A stretch of DNA of 28,918 nucleotides, from the NCBI RefSeq assembly GCF_041601295.1, contig NZ_JBFIII010000033.1, positions 1 to 28,918 of the forward strand, read 5' to 3'. Both the position numbers and the translations under genes were made by a program. The notes below the pieces were generated by a model, which saw only the letters and a program-made list of their open reading frames with translations, did no database searches and was not told where the DNA came from. Shown here piece after piece: positions 14,371 to 22,792 of this stretch. Source of the DNA: Immundisolibacter sp. GTDB lineage: Bacteria > Pseudomonadota > Gammaproteobacteria > Immundisolibacterales > Immundisolibacteraceae. How positions within the stretch are numbered: the stretch's first letter is position 1; each line of letters begins with the position of its first letter.

Positions 14371-15483
14371 TCAGGGCGCGAGTTCGGCCAGGGGCCGATG
14401 TCGGGCCAGCAGGCCGAGTCCCTGGGCCGCGGCCGGACAGGTGACATAGCCGTCCAGCGTGTTCACGCCAGCGCCCAGTGCCGGGTCGGCGAACAGCGCC
14501 GCCCGGCCACCGCCGGCCAATGTCTTCAGGTACGGCAGGGTGGCCTGGGTCAGCGCCACGGTGGCGGTGCGCGGGTAGGCGCCTGGCATGTTGGTGACGC
14601 AGTAGTGCAGCACCCCGTCCACGGTGTAAACCGGATCGGAATGGCTGGTGGGGCGCGCCGTTTCCACGCAGCCGCCCTGGTCGATGCTGACATCCACGAT
14701 CACGGTGCCGGGGCGCATCTTGCGCACCATGTCGGCGCTGATCAGGTGCGGTGCGCGCGCACCGGGCAGCAGTACGGCGCCGATCAGCAGATCCGCCTGC
14801 GGCAGTTCGACGGTGATCGCTTGCGGCGTCGACAGTCGCCAGTTCACGTGTTCGGGCAGTTGCTTGAGCAGCGCGGCGCCGTGAGCGGCGTCAATGCCGT
14901 AGACGATGACCTCGGCGCCCAGCGCGGCGGCGCTGGCCGCGGCATGCTGGCCCACCACGCCATCGCCAACCACCAGCACGCGGCCGTGCGGTTCACCCAG
15001 CACGCGGCCGAGCTGCACGCCGATGCCGCCGTGCGGTTTTGCCAGATACCAGGTGCCTACGGCCACCGCCATATTGCCGGCGATGGCGCTCATCGGCGCC
15101 AGTAGCGGCAGGTGGCCGGCGTCGTCGCGCACCGTTTCGTAGCCGATACCGACGGTGCCGCTGGCGAGCAGGGCCTGGGTCAGCGCCGGGTCCACCCCGG
15201 CCAGGTGCAGGTAGGTGAACAGCATCTGCCCGCGCAGGAACCGGTACTCGGTTGGTAGCGGTTCCTTGACCTTGACCACAAGCGCGCTGCCCCATGCGTC
15301 GGCGGCGTCACACAGCATCGCACCGGCAGCACTGTATTCGGCATCTGCAAAACCCGAACCAATGCCAGCGCCGCGCTGCACGCGCACCCGATGCCCCGCC
15401 GCAACCAGCACCGCTGCCCCGGCTGGCGCCAGCGCGACGCGGCTTTCGCTATCCTTGGTTTCGGTGGGTACGCCAATATCCAT
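14371..15483 (-). CDS. ald: Alanine dehydrogenase
   Basis: NAD-dependent enzyme that interconverts L-alanine and pyruvate plus ammonia; hexameric and cytosolic. Length 370 is standard. The N-terminal catalytic part starts MDIGVPTETKDSESRVAL with R15; K73 in KVKEP and H93 in TYLHLAG match the pyruvate-binding Lys and catalytic His of characterised enzymes. The Rossmann domain carries LVVGDGVVGQHAA in place of the more common GGGVVG. The C-terminal motif CVTNMPGAYPRTAT is diagnostic. The related PntA subunit is excluded by length and by this motif. The start at 15483 has GGAG 6 nt upstream; in-frame ATGs further upstream lack one. It is monocistronic, convergent with cysZ and divergent from rmuC. 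Confidence 0.96.
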   Translation of the reverse strand: MDIGVPTETKDSESRVALAPAGAAVLVAAGHRVRVQRGAGIGSGFADAEYSAAGAMLCDAADAWGSALVVKVKEPLPTEYRFLRGQMLFTYLHLAGVDPALTQALLASGTVGIGYETVRDDAGHLPLLAPMSAIAGNMAVAVGTWYLAKPHGGIGVQLGRVLGEPHGRVLVVGDGVVGQHAAASAAALGAEVIVYGIDAAHGAALLKQLPEHVNWRLSTPQAITVELPQADLLIGAVLLPGARAPHLISADMVRKMRPGTVIVDVSIDQGGCVETARPTSHSDPVYTVDGVLHYCVTNMPGAYPRTATVALTQATLPYLKTLAGGGRAALFADPALGAGVNTLDGYVTCPAAAQGLGLLARHRPLAELAP

Positions 15484-15710
15484 GGGAGTCTCCGCGGGCA
15501 TCAACGGCAACATCGATATCAATGTCCCGGGTGGGTTCGAGCAGCGGCGCGTTGTATGCGCTGCCTGCGCCGCCCGCGACGGCTTCGACTAAGACGTCAG
15601 ACTCCTGACCCTGACGCGACCGACCGTGCAGGCAGCAATCCGGCACGCAATACGGCCCGCTTGCGGTATCGTGCAAGCTTAGCGCTCGACCTGTTGGACT
15701 GTATCGCCGG

Positions 15711-17129
15711 ATGGAATTCACTGTTGTCGCCATGATCGCCCTTGGGGTCGGACTGGCGCTTGTTTTTGGCTTGATTGTTGTGTTGCAGGCGCGGGCGCGT
15801 CTGGTCACGGCGCTGGCCGCCAGCCAGCAGCAAGCCGCCGGCCTGGCGGCGGATGTCGACGGCTTGCGGCTGGAACGGCAGGCTTTGGCTGAGGAGCGGG
15901 CCCGTTTGCAGGCCGATGCCCTGCGTCTGGCACCGCTGGAAGCGACCTTGCACGAGCGTGATGCGGCGCTGCGGCAAAGAGCCGACGAGGTCCAGGCGCT
16001 GGCCGTTCGCCTGGAACGGGCGACCACCGAGCTGGCCGAAGAACGCCGTCGCAGCGAGGAGAAGCTGGCCGTGTTGCAGGAGGCGCGCGGCCAGTTGACC
16101 GAGCAGTTCAAAAACCTGTCGCAGGAAATTCTGGAGGACAAGAGCCGCCGCTTCACCGAGCAGAACAAAACCAATCTTGATGCGCTGCTGATACCGCTGC
16201 GCGAGCAGATCGGCGGCTTCCAGAAACGCGTCGAGGACGTGTACGACAAGGAATCCCGCGACCGGGTGTCGCTGCTGAAGGAAATCCACACCCTGCGCGA
16301 TCTGAACCAGACCATCGCGGTGGACGCCGTGAACCTGACCAATGCCCTCAAGGGCCAGACCCGCACCCAGGGCGTATGGGGCGAGATGGTGCTCGAACGC
16401 GTACTCGAACAGTCCGGTTTGCAGAAGGACCGCGAGTACGAAGTGCAGGTCAGCCTGAGCAGCGACGCCGGTCGCCAGCGGCCGGACGTGATCGTGCACC
16501 TGCCGGATGGCAAGGACGTGGTGATCGACGCCAAGGTTTCGCTGACCGCTTACGAGCGTTATGCGAGTGCCCAGGACGACGCCACCCGCGCCCAGGCGCT
16601 GCGCGAGCATGTGGCCTCGCTGCGCGCTCACATCCGCGGGCTTGGCGATAAGAACTACCAATTACTGCAGGGCGTGCGCTCTCTGGATTTCGTGCTGCTG
16701 TTCGTGCCGATCGAGCCGGCCTACATGGAAGCCTTGCGCGCCGAGCCGGCGCTGTTCACCGAGGCGCTGGAGCGCAACATCGGTCTGGTGAATCCGACCA
16801 CGCTGCTGACCACGCTGCGTATGATCCAGAACGTGTGGCGCTACGAGCACCAGAGCCGCAACGCGCAGGAAATCGCGCGCCGGGCCGGTGATCTGTACGA
16901 CAAGTTTGTGGGCTTCGTTCAGGATCTGGACGCCGTCGACAACCGCCTGGACAGCACACGCAAGGCGTTTGACGCAGCGCGTAACAAGCTGGTCAGTGGG
17001 CGCGGCAACCTGATCAAGCGGGCAGAGGACCTGAAGGCGCTCGGCGTCGAGGCGTCAAAATCCCTGCCTGCCGAAATGCTGGACCAGGCCCAGGCGGAGC
17101 TGCAAGCGCCGCCGCCCGACGGCTTCTGA
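15711..17129 (+). CDS. rmuC: DNA recombination protein RmuC
   Basis: RmuC-family protein of 472 residues; RmuC limits inversions at short inverted repeats and has a predicted nuclease-like core. Order: an N-terminal membrane helix (residues 4–25, VVAMIALGVGLALVFGLIVV), a long coiled coil (about 30–200), then the conserved RmuC domain with QGVWGEMVLERVLEQSGL, DVIVHLPDGKDVVIDAKVSL, the motif SLDFVLLFVPIEPAYMEAL and NVWRYEHQSRNAQEIA. The start ATG at 15711 gives the expected membrane anchor; no strong Shine–Dalgarno is present. The MFS gene begins 36 nt after its stop. Confidence 0.96.
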   Translation: MEFTVVAMIALGVGLALVFGLIVVLQARARLVTALAASQQQAAGLAADVDGLRLERQALAEERARLQADALRLAPLEATLHERDAALRQRADEVQALAVRLERATTELAEERRRSEEKLAVLQEARGQLTEQFKNLSQEILEDKSRRFTEQNKTNLDALLIPLREQIGGFQKRVEDVYDKESRDRVSLLKEIHTLRDLNQTIAVDAVNLTNALKGQTRTQGVWGEMVLERVLEQSGLQKDREYEVQVSLSSDAGRQRPDVIVHLPDGKDVVIDAKVSLTAYERYASAQDDATRAQALREHVASLRAHIRGLGDKNYQLLQGVRSLDFVLLFVPIEPAYMEALRAEPALFTEALERNIGLVNPTTLLTTLRMIQNVWRYEHQSRNAQEIARRAGDLYDKFVGFVQDLDAVDNRLDSTRKAFDAARNKLVSGRGNLIKRAEDLKALGVEASKSLPAEMLDQAQAELQAPPPDGF

Positions 17130-17165
17130 GGCCGCCGCCGGACCTGAAACTGAACTGGAGAGACT

Positions 17166-18443
17166 GTGTCTGATCGTCTCGTGGCCCGTCTTGGGGCACG
17201 TATTTACTACGGCTGGGTGGTACTGGGCGTGGCGACGCTGGGCGGTGTCGTGTCCGCCGGCAGCAGCCAGATGTATATGGGCTCGGTTCTGCTGGCGATC
17301 ACCCAGGACACCGGGTGGACTAACACCGGCATTGCCGGTGCCCTGTTGGCCGGCACGCTGATCGGTGGGCTGGTATCGCCACTTGCCGGTGCGTGGGTGG
17401 ACCGGCACGGGCCGCGCGCACTGATGAGTATGGCGGCGGTCGTGATGGCCGCCGGTTTTGCGCTGATGGGGTGGAGTCCGACACTGGTCGCTTTCTACTG
17501 CGGTTACATGCTGTGTCGTGGTGCTGCCCAGGGCGCCATTGGTGGCGCCGCGCAGCGGGCGATCGCGGTGCATTGGTTTTTGCACTACCGCGGCCGGGCA
17601 ATGGGTATCGTTTCCATGTCGGTGCCTCTGGGCGGCGCGGCGGCGGCGTTTGGCGGCGCCTACGCCATGCGTCACGGCTGGGCGTGGCGGGATACGTTTC
17701 TGGCCATGGGCGTGATCACCCTGGTGGTGCTTGTACCGGCCGCCCTGCTGCTGTTGCGACGCAGCCCGGAAACGCTGGGTCTGGAACAGGACGGTGGCGC
17801 TGTCGAGCCGCGCGCGGCCCGTGCCGGGCGCCGGCCACGCCCGACCGCTGACGAGTATCCGTGGACCCTGGCGCAGGCGCTGCGGACCTGGGCGCTGCGT
17901 TTTCTGATGGCCGGCGCGGTGATGGCGATCGCCGCCAACGGCACCGTCGTGTTCTATCACGTCACCTATCTGGTCAGCCGCGGCGTGTCGCAGGTGCAGG
18001 CGGTAACCGCGGTCAGCATCCTGGCACTGTCCGGCGCGCTGGCCAACATCGTATGGGGGTATCTGTCCGAGTTCTTCTCCGAGCGGCGGCTGTCGATCAT
18101 TTCGCAGTTGCTGGCCGCCGCCGGCGTGCTGCTGATGCTGCGCGTGGACACCGCTATTGGCGCGTTTGTCCTGTCTGCCGTGCTGGGTTTGCTGGTACGC
18201 GGCGAGGGTTCGTTGACCGGCCTTATCGTGGCGAATTATTTTGGTCGCTTTGCCTTCGGCCGGATCGGCGGACTGATGGCCAGTTTTCAGCTGGTCGGGC
18301 TCGGTCTGGGGCCGGTGATTGCCTCGGCCGTATACGATACGTTCCATTCCTATGCCGCCATTTACGGTTTGGTTGCGGTTGGCTATCTGAGTTCGGCCAG
18401 CCTGTATCTGATGGCGCGCCGCCCGGCACTGCCGGCCCAATGA
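17166..18443 (+). CDS. MFS transporter (OFA / monocarboxylate-type)
   Basis: A 425-residue, 12-helix major facilitator. Typical features: the helix 2–3 loop GAWVDRHGPRAL (MFS signature D-R-x-G-x-R), the helix 4–5 region with RGRAMGI, and a cytoplasmic central loop rich in Arg and Glu (about 205–235, AARAGRRPRPTADEYPW). The first helix (YYGWVVLGVATLGGVVSAGSS) and WTNTGIAGA resemble oxalate:formate and monocarboxylate transporters, so the cargo may be a small organic acid; this is inferred. The start is GTG 17166 after GGAGAG. It is followed 48 nt later by a nitroreductase gene; import of an aromatic acid for the nearby catabolic genes is possible. Confidence 0.9.
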   Translation: MSDRLVARLGARIYYGWVVLGVATLGGVVSAGSSQMYMGSVLLAITQDTGWTNTGIAGALLAGTLIGGLVSPLAGAWVDRHGPRALMSMAAVVMAAGFALMGWSPTLVAFYCGYMLCRGAAQGAIGGAAQRAIAVHWFLHYRGRAMGIVSMSVPLGGAAAAFGGAYAMRHGWAWRDTFLAMGVITLVVLVPAALLLLRRSPETLGLEQDGGAVEPRAARAGRRPRPTADEYPWTLAQALRTWALRFLMAGAVMAIAANGTVVFYHVTYLVSRGVSQVQAVTAVSILALSGALANIVWGYLSEFFSERRLSIISQLLAAAGVLLMLRVDTAIGAFVLSAVLGLLVRGEGSLTGLIVANYFGRFAFGRIGGLMASFQLVGLGLGPVIASAVYDTFHSYAAIYGLVAVGYLSSASLYLMARRPALPAQ

Positions 18444-18491
18444 GACCGGCGTGGTGCGATATGTTCCCGATCACTCAAGCAGGAGCTAGCG

Positions 18492-19109
18492 ATGAATTTT
18501 TCCGAACTGGTCCAGGCCCGGCGCAGCGTGCGCGATTACGACCTTTCGCAGCCGGTTACCGATGCCGATCTGAAGGCCATCTTCGACCAGGTGATCCTGA
18601 GTCCCAGCGCCTTCAACCTGCAGCAGTGGACCTTCGTGGTGGTACGCGAGGCCGAGCAGAAAAAGCGCCTGCGCGCCGCCGCCATGGATCAGGCGCAGGT
18701 GGAGAATTGCGGCGCCGCCATCGTGGTGTGCGCCAAGCTCGACGCCCACGTCGACGCGCCGACCATCTTTGCCCAGGCGCCCGAGCCGATGCGCGAACGC
18801 ATGATCGGCATGACCGGTCAGATGTATGGCGGCAACGAGCAGTTCGCGCGTGACGAGGCCATCCGCGGTGCCAGCCTTGCCGCCATGACGCTGATGTACG
18901 CTGCCAAGGCGCATGGTTTCGATACCGGCGCCATGATCGGCTTCAACCCGCAGCAGGTCGCCGAGGTCGCCGGCCTGACCGCCAGTTTCGTCCCGGCCAT
19001 GCTGATTGTCATGGGTCGCGGAACGGCGCCGCAGACGCCGCGCGGTTACCGCAAGCCGGTCGCCGAAGTGGTCAAGCTGGAGCGGTTCGACGGGGCTGGC
19101 CTGGCCTGA
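18492..19109 (+). CDS. Nitroreductase family FMN oxidoreductase
   Basis: A 205-residue flavoprotein of the nitroreductase fold, usually a homodimer with FMN at the interface. The N-terminal motif LVQARRSVRDYD gives the phosphate-binding Arg residues; LSPSAFNLQQWTFVVV is the second FMN motif, and the C-terminal half has GFDTGAMIGFNPQQVAEVAGL and AMLIVMGRG, as in the NfsB/YdfN-like group. Substrates may be nitroaromatics, quinones or enoyl compounds; none can be assigned. The start ATG 18492 has AGGAG 7 nt upstream. It follows the MFS gene in the same direction and converges on the AlkB-type monooxygenase. Confidence 0.92.
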   Translation: MNFSELVQARRSVRDYDLSQPVTDADLKAIFDQVILSPSAFNLQQWTFVVVREAEQKKRLRAAAMDQAQVENCGAAIVVCAKLDAHVDAPTIFAQAPEPMRERMIGMTGQMYGGNEQFARDEAIRGASLAAMTLMYAAKAHGFDTGAMIGFNPQQVAEVAGLTASFVPAMLIVMGRGTAPQTPRGYRKPVAEVVKLERFDGAGLA

Positions 19110-19201
19110 TAGGCACTGGGTGGCAGGCCGGTTCGGGGCAAGCTTCGCGTCGAGCGGCGCAGCCCCGTACCGGGTGAAATGCTGGCTACTTCAGCGTTTC
19201 C

Positions 19202-20338
19202 CTAAGCTCCGGCGGTGGCGGCCGATTCGTGGCTGCTCGCCGGCTCGTCGTCCAGCCACAGCGGCCAGCCGGCGCGCTGGTTGGCGGCCATCGCCAGGCG
19301 CCGCTCGGCCGGCGAGGCAAAGGTCGTGTCCCACTCGTAGAGCTTGCGCTTGACGAAGCGGAACCACAGCGGCGGCACGAAGGACATCAGAAAACACAGA
19401 AAGATGCTCGGCATGCAGGCCCCTGCCGGGCGCGGTACCAGCTGGTAATACGGCACGTAGGCGTCGCGGTGATGGTCGACGTGGTTGGTGATCTCCGTGC
19501 CGATGATGCGGATCACCGTCGACAGGTGGTTCCAGGTGTGATGTTCGCCGACCGGCGCCTGCGTGTCCCGCACCAGGCCGTAGTGCTGCAAATAGTTGAG
19601 CGCTTCAAGGATCAGCTTGGCGAGCACCAGCGCGCCGATCACGATGCCGGCCGCCAGCGGTCCGGACAGCAGGCCGATGCCCAACGGAAAACCAATCAGG
19701 AAGGCCAGCCCCTGCGTTACCCGGCTGCGCGGCGACCACACGCTGTAGCCGACATTGTCGGCGCGGCGCTTTTCGCTTTCCCAGGTGTCGCGGAACGAGC
19801 CCAGCGTGGCGCGCAGCATGAAGCCGTAGACGTTCTCGCCGCGGTGGGCGGTGTCGGTGTCCCGCGGCGTGTCGAAATACAGGTGGTGCGTGTTGTTGTG
19901 GGCAATGTCCCGGCACGGGTCGCCGACCAGGGCACCCATGCTCAGGCCCACCCAGCGCGACAGCCGGCTGCGCCGGTGCGCCAGCTCGTGGCCGATGCCG
20001 CCGTTGGGCAGCAGGTGCAGCCACATCAGGCTGATCACGGCACCGGCGATGTGCCAGCCGTGTGCCGGCACGCCGCTGCCGCTGAGGCCCACCTGCATGC
20101 GCCACACGAACGTGGCGTACAGCACCACCATCAGCGCCACGTGCAGATACAGCACCAGATCGGCCAGCCACGGGATATGCACGCGCCGCGGCTGGTAGTC
20201 GTTGCCCAGCAGCAAGTCGGCCGCGAACAGCGGCACAAAAGTGGCCGCTCCGGCCCACACCCACGGCCCACCCAGGGCGAAACCGGCAATGCCGGTCAGT
20301 ACCAGAATGGTGTTGAGGTAATAACGCAAATAATCCAT
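19202..20338 (-). CDS. AlkB-type membrane di-iron monooxygenase (alkane 1-monooxygenase family)
   Basis: A 378-residue integral-membrane non-heme di-iron hydroxylase. It carries the eight-histidine pattern of the AlkB/XylM group: HELAH (117–121), HNNTHH (147–152), NYLQHYGL (248–255) and NHVDHH (285–290). The second box differs from the EHxxGHH of true AlkB, and the last from LQRHSDHH, so the substrate may not be an n-alkane; terminal or benzylic methyl groups are the usual targets of this superfamily. Six or so hydrophobic segments flank the boxes. The start at 20338 is chosen because GGAGG lies 9–10 nt upstream; an ATG three codons earlier would overlap it. No rubredoxin or rubredoxin reductase is adjacent. 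It is the last gene of the ligase–DLH–epimerase–monooxygenase unit. Confidence 0.9.
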   Translation of the reverse strand: MDYLRYYLNTILVLTGIAGFALGGPWVWAGAATFVPLFAADLLLGNDYQPRRVHIPWLADLVLYLHVALMVVLYATFVWRMQVGLSGSGVPAHGWHIAGAVISLMWLHLLPNGGIGHELAHRRSRLSRWVGLSMGALVGDPCRDIAHNNTHHLYFDTPRDTDTAHRGENVYGFMLRATLGSFRDTWESEKRRADNVGYSVWSPRSRVTQGLAFLIGFPLGIGLLSGPLAAGIVIGALVLAKLILEALNYLQHYGLVRDTQAPVGEHHTWNHLSTVIRIIGTEITNHVDHHRDAYVPYYQLVPRPAGACMPSIFLCFLMSFVPPLWFRFVKRKLYEWDTTFASPAERRLAMAANQRAGWPLWLDDEPASSHESAATAGA

Positions 20339-20456
20339 GACTCGCATCCTCCCTGTGCTGCCTTTTTTCAGGCTTGTCCAGCGCCCATCATCCCACGCGC
20401 GCGAACGCCCGTGCCAGCCGCTGCGCGGGTCGCACGCAATGCGTCGGGCCTGGTTG

Positions 20457-21422
20457 TCAGTCCGGATACCGCTGCGGGTACGCGGCCAGATCGGCCAGGA
20501 AATCGTCCAGCATCTGCGCCGTGTCGAAGGCCGGGCTCCAGCCCCATTCGTCGCGCGCAAAGCGGTCGTCGATCGGTTTCATCAACCGGTCGATGAAGGC
20601 CTGCCGCTGCGCGTCTACCCGAAAGTCGATCCTCGCCCCCGGCACTCGTTCGCGTACAAGCTGCGCCAATGCCTCGGCGCTGGGCGTCGGCGGCACGCCG
20701 TTGATCAGGTAGTTGAATTGCTTTAGCCGGTCACGGGGCGCGCGGGCCAGTTGCAGCACGCCGCGGGCCGCGTCTTTCACGTAGACGATGGGCACCCGCG
20801 TGTGGGGCGCCACTTCGATGGTGTACGGCCGGCCCTTGGCGCATTCCTCGACCACCCAGGAATGGAACTGCGCCGCGCCCGGCGTGCGCACACCGGGGCC
20901 GCAGATGCCCGGAAAGCGGATGCCGCGAAAGTCCAGCCCAAAACGGTGGCGGTAGAAGTTACCGGCGCCCTCGCCGAACAGCTTGGCGGTGCCGTAGAAC
21001 GACAACGGCCGTTGCAAGGTCAGGTCGTCAATGCCCTCGCCGCCCATGTCCAGCCCGTAAGTACCGATGCTGCTGGCGAACAGCACCTGCGGGACCTCCA
21101 GGATGCGCGCGGCTTCCAGCACGTTGAAGGTGCCGTTCACGTTGGCGTGCATGGCCGCCGAGGGGTCCAGGTCGGACGCTGTCGACAGGATGGCCCCGAG
21201 GTGAAAGATGGCATCCGGGCGGGACCGTTTCACGGCGTCCAGGATGTGGCTGAAGTTGCCGATGTCGCCGCGGACCAGGGTCAGCCGGTCGGCGATGTCG
21301 GCCAGGCGCTGCTGCGCGCCACTGACATGGAACACGGTGATTTCGTGCCCGCCTTCCGCGACCAGCTGGCGCACGACCTCGGCGCCGATGAAGCCGGTGC
21401 CACCGGTGATCAGAACTCGCAT
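20457..21422 (-). CDS. NAD-dependent epimerase/dehydratase family protein (extended SDR)
   Basis: A 321-residue extended short-chain dehydrogenase. The NAD-binding motif GGTGFIG is at residues 7–13; D53 of RGDIGN contacts the adenine in the family; catalytic residues are Ser in FASSIGTYG and the YxxxK of FYGTAKLFGE. The C-terminal substrate domain follows. Closest in style to UDP-sugar epimerases and to SDRs used in aromatic or steroid side-chain breakdown; in this operon, oxidation or reduction of a hydroxyl or keto intermediate is more likely than sugar chemistry, by context only. The start has AGGAG 8 nt upstream. It lies 64 nt after the DLH fusion gene and 118 nt before the AlkB-type gene. 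Confidence 0.88.
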   Translation of the reverse strand: MRVLITGGTGFIGAEVVRQLVAEGGHEITVFHVSGAQQRLADIADRLTLVRGDIGNFSHILDAVKRSRPDAIFHLGAILSTASDLDPSAAMHANVNGTFNVLEAARILEVPQVLFASSIGTYGLDMGGEGIDDLTLQRPLSFYGTAKLFGEGAGNFYRHRFGLDFRGIRFPGICGPGVRTPGAAQFHSWVVEECAKGRPYTIEVAPHTRVPIVYVKDAARGVLQLARAPRDRLKQFNYLINGVPPTPSAEALAQLVRERVPGARIDFRVDAQRQAFIDRLMKPIDDRFARDEWGWSPAFDTAQMLDDFLADLAAYPQRYPD

Positions 21423-21486
21423 TGTGTCTCTCCTGTCGGCCTGGCGGTGGCCACTGGAACGGGCCGCCGGTTGGTCGGGCGTATTT

Positions 21487-22725
21487 CTAATCGGGCTTTT
21501 GCAGGGTCCGCGGCCAGGCGCTGATCATGGCATTCGAGGGCTGGTTCTCGTCCAGCACCTTGGCCGCGGCTTCGCGGCCGGCGACCGGCAGTCCGGTCGG
21601 ATTGAGAGCGCCCACCTGCACGAGTGCGGAGGCCTGATCCCAGTAGATGTGTTCGTGGCAAATAAGATCGCCACGGAAATTGACGATGGCGATCATGGGC
21701 AGTTCCACCGGCTTGCCGGTCGGCGCGACTCCCGGCAACAGCCAGTCGACCTCCTGCGTGTGCGTGAAGCAGAACAGGAATTCATCGACGATCTTGTCGA
21801 CCCCCACCGTGCGCGAGATGGGCACCATGTTTGTGTCCGGGCAGTTGCGCGGGATGAAGTGGTACTTGTAGAAGCGCGCCAGGTCGTCGCGGCCGGTGCC
21901 GCCGGTCAGGGTGGGGATGTGGTTCACGTAGGGGCGTTCGACCATGGTTTCGAGCGCCGCCGCGTGGTCCTTGGTCGCAAATTCACAGGCCAGGTGCTGG
22001 TCCCAGATGGCCTCCAGGTCATAGTGCGGGCCAATGGCGCCGCGCAGCGCCGCCAGCGTGCGCGAGTACGCTATGGAGGTGGCGGAGCGGTGGTAGCTGT
22101 CCCGCTCCTCCGCCGCAAAACCGTGGTTGGCATCCGGATACAGATGCAGGCGCAGGTTCGGGCGCGCCAGGAACGCCGCGTCAATCTTGGTCACAACGTC
22201 GGCCGGCGTGTAACTGTCCTGCCCGGCCAGGTGCAGCAGCAGCGGGCAGGTAATGGCCGCGGCCTCATCCAGGTGCCGCTCGATGCCGACGCCGTAATAC
22301 CCGACCGCCACGTCCAGATCGAGCCGGGCGGCGGCAAGGTAAGCGAGCGATCCACCCAGGCAGAAGCCGACGAAGCCGATTCCTCCGTCGCATTCCGGCA
22401 GCGTGCGCAGCGCCTGCATGGCCGTGGCGATGTCGCGAACGGCCTGATCGGCGTCGAACCGCTGATACAGCTCAAAGGCCTTTTCGCGGTCGGCCCCGGA
22501 GTAGCCGAGCTCCACACCGGGCTCCAGCCGCCAGAACAGGTCCGGCACCAGCACCACGTAGCCTTCCTCAGCGTACAGATCGGCCATGCGCCGCATCCAC
22601 GGATTAACGCCAAAGATTTCCTGACCCAGGATCAGTCCTGGTCCACGGCCAGAACGTGGCAGGCTGAGGTAGCCGTTGAACGGACTTCCCCCTTCGGTGG
22701 CTATGGTCAGCGTGCGGTTAGGCAT
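21487..22725 (-). CDS. Dienelactone hydrolase fused to a SnoaL/NTF2-like domain
   Basis: A 412-residue two-domain protein. Residues 1–230 are a dienelactone hydrolase (carboxymethylenebutenolidase) domain with C122 in GFCLGG, D170 in AGQDSYTP and H201 in ANHGF, plus E36 in GQEIFGV; these positions are almost those of Pseudomonas ClcD (C123, D171, H202, E36), so the triad is complete. Residues about 235–412 look like an alpha+beta NTF2/SnoaL fold: an initial helix HYDLEAIWDQHLACEFATKD, ETMVERPYVNHIPTLTGG, and later EFLFCFTHTQEVDWLLPG and LICHEHIYWDQAS. DLH opens lactone rings in aromatic pathways; SnoaL-like domains bind or isomerise small ring compounds. The start is supported by AGGAA 8 nt upstream. 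It is the second gene of the unit. Confidence 0.88.
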   Translation of the reverse strand: MPNRTLTIATEGGSPFNGYLSLPRSGRGPGLILGQEIFGVNPWMRRMADLYAEEGYVVLVPDLFWRLEPGVELGYSGADREKAFELYQRFDADQAVRDIATAMQALRTLPECDGGIGFVGFCLGGSLAYLAAARLDLDVAVGYYGVGIERHLDEAAAITCPLLLHLAGQDSYTPADVVTKIDAAFLARPNLRLHLYPDANHGFAAEERDSYHRSATSIAYSRTLAALRGAIGPHYDLEAIWDQHLACEFATKDHAAALETMVERPYVNHIPTLTGGTGRDDLARFYKYHFIPRNCPDTNMVPISRTVGVDKIVDEFLFCFTHTQEVDWLLPGVAPTGKPVELPMIAIVNFRGDLICHEHIYWDQASALVQVGALNPTGLPVAGREAAAKVLDENQPSNAMISAWPRTLQKPD

Positions 22726-22792
22726 TGAAGTTTCCTATGGTCGTGATGACGGGCCGAACCGCGATCCGTAACCCGGGTTCTGGCCTGGCGAA

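Noticed and set aside
15511..15524. TTGATATCG on the minus strand upstream of ald, sharing nine bases with the FNR-like box
   Set aside because: Only one half-site is good (the other reads ATGTT), and it is too close to the ald start for a usual activator position.
17055..18440. 461-residue minus-strand open frame opposite the MFS gene
   Set aside because: Shadow of the transporter; no domain, low-complexity Arg/Gln/His composition.
19229..22728. Long plus-strand open frames (19229–20596, 20751–21524, 21208–22728) opposite the monooxygenase, epimerase and DLH genes
   Set aside because: All lie antisense to genes with full catalytic motifs and show only bias-driven composition.
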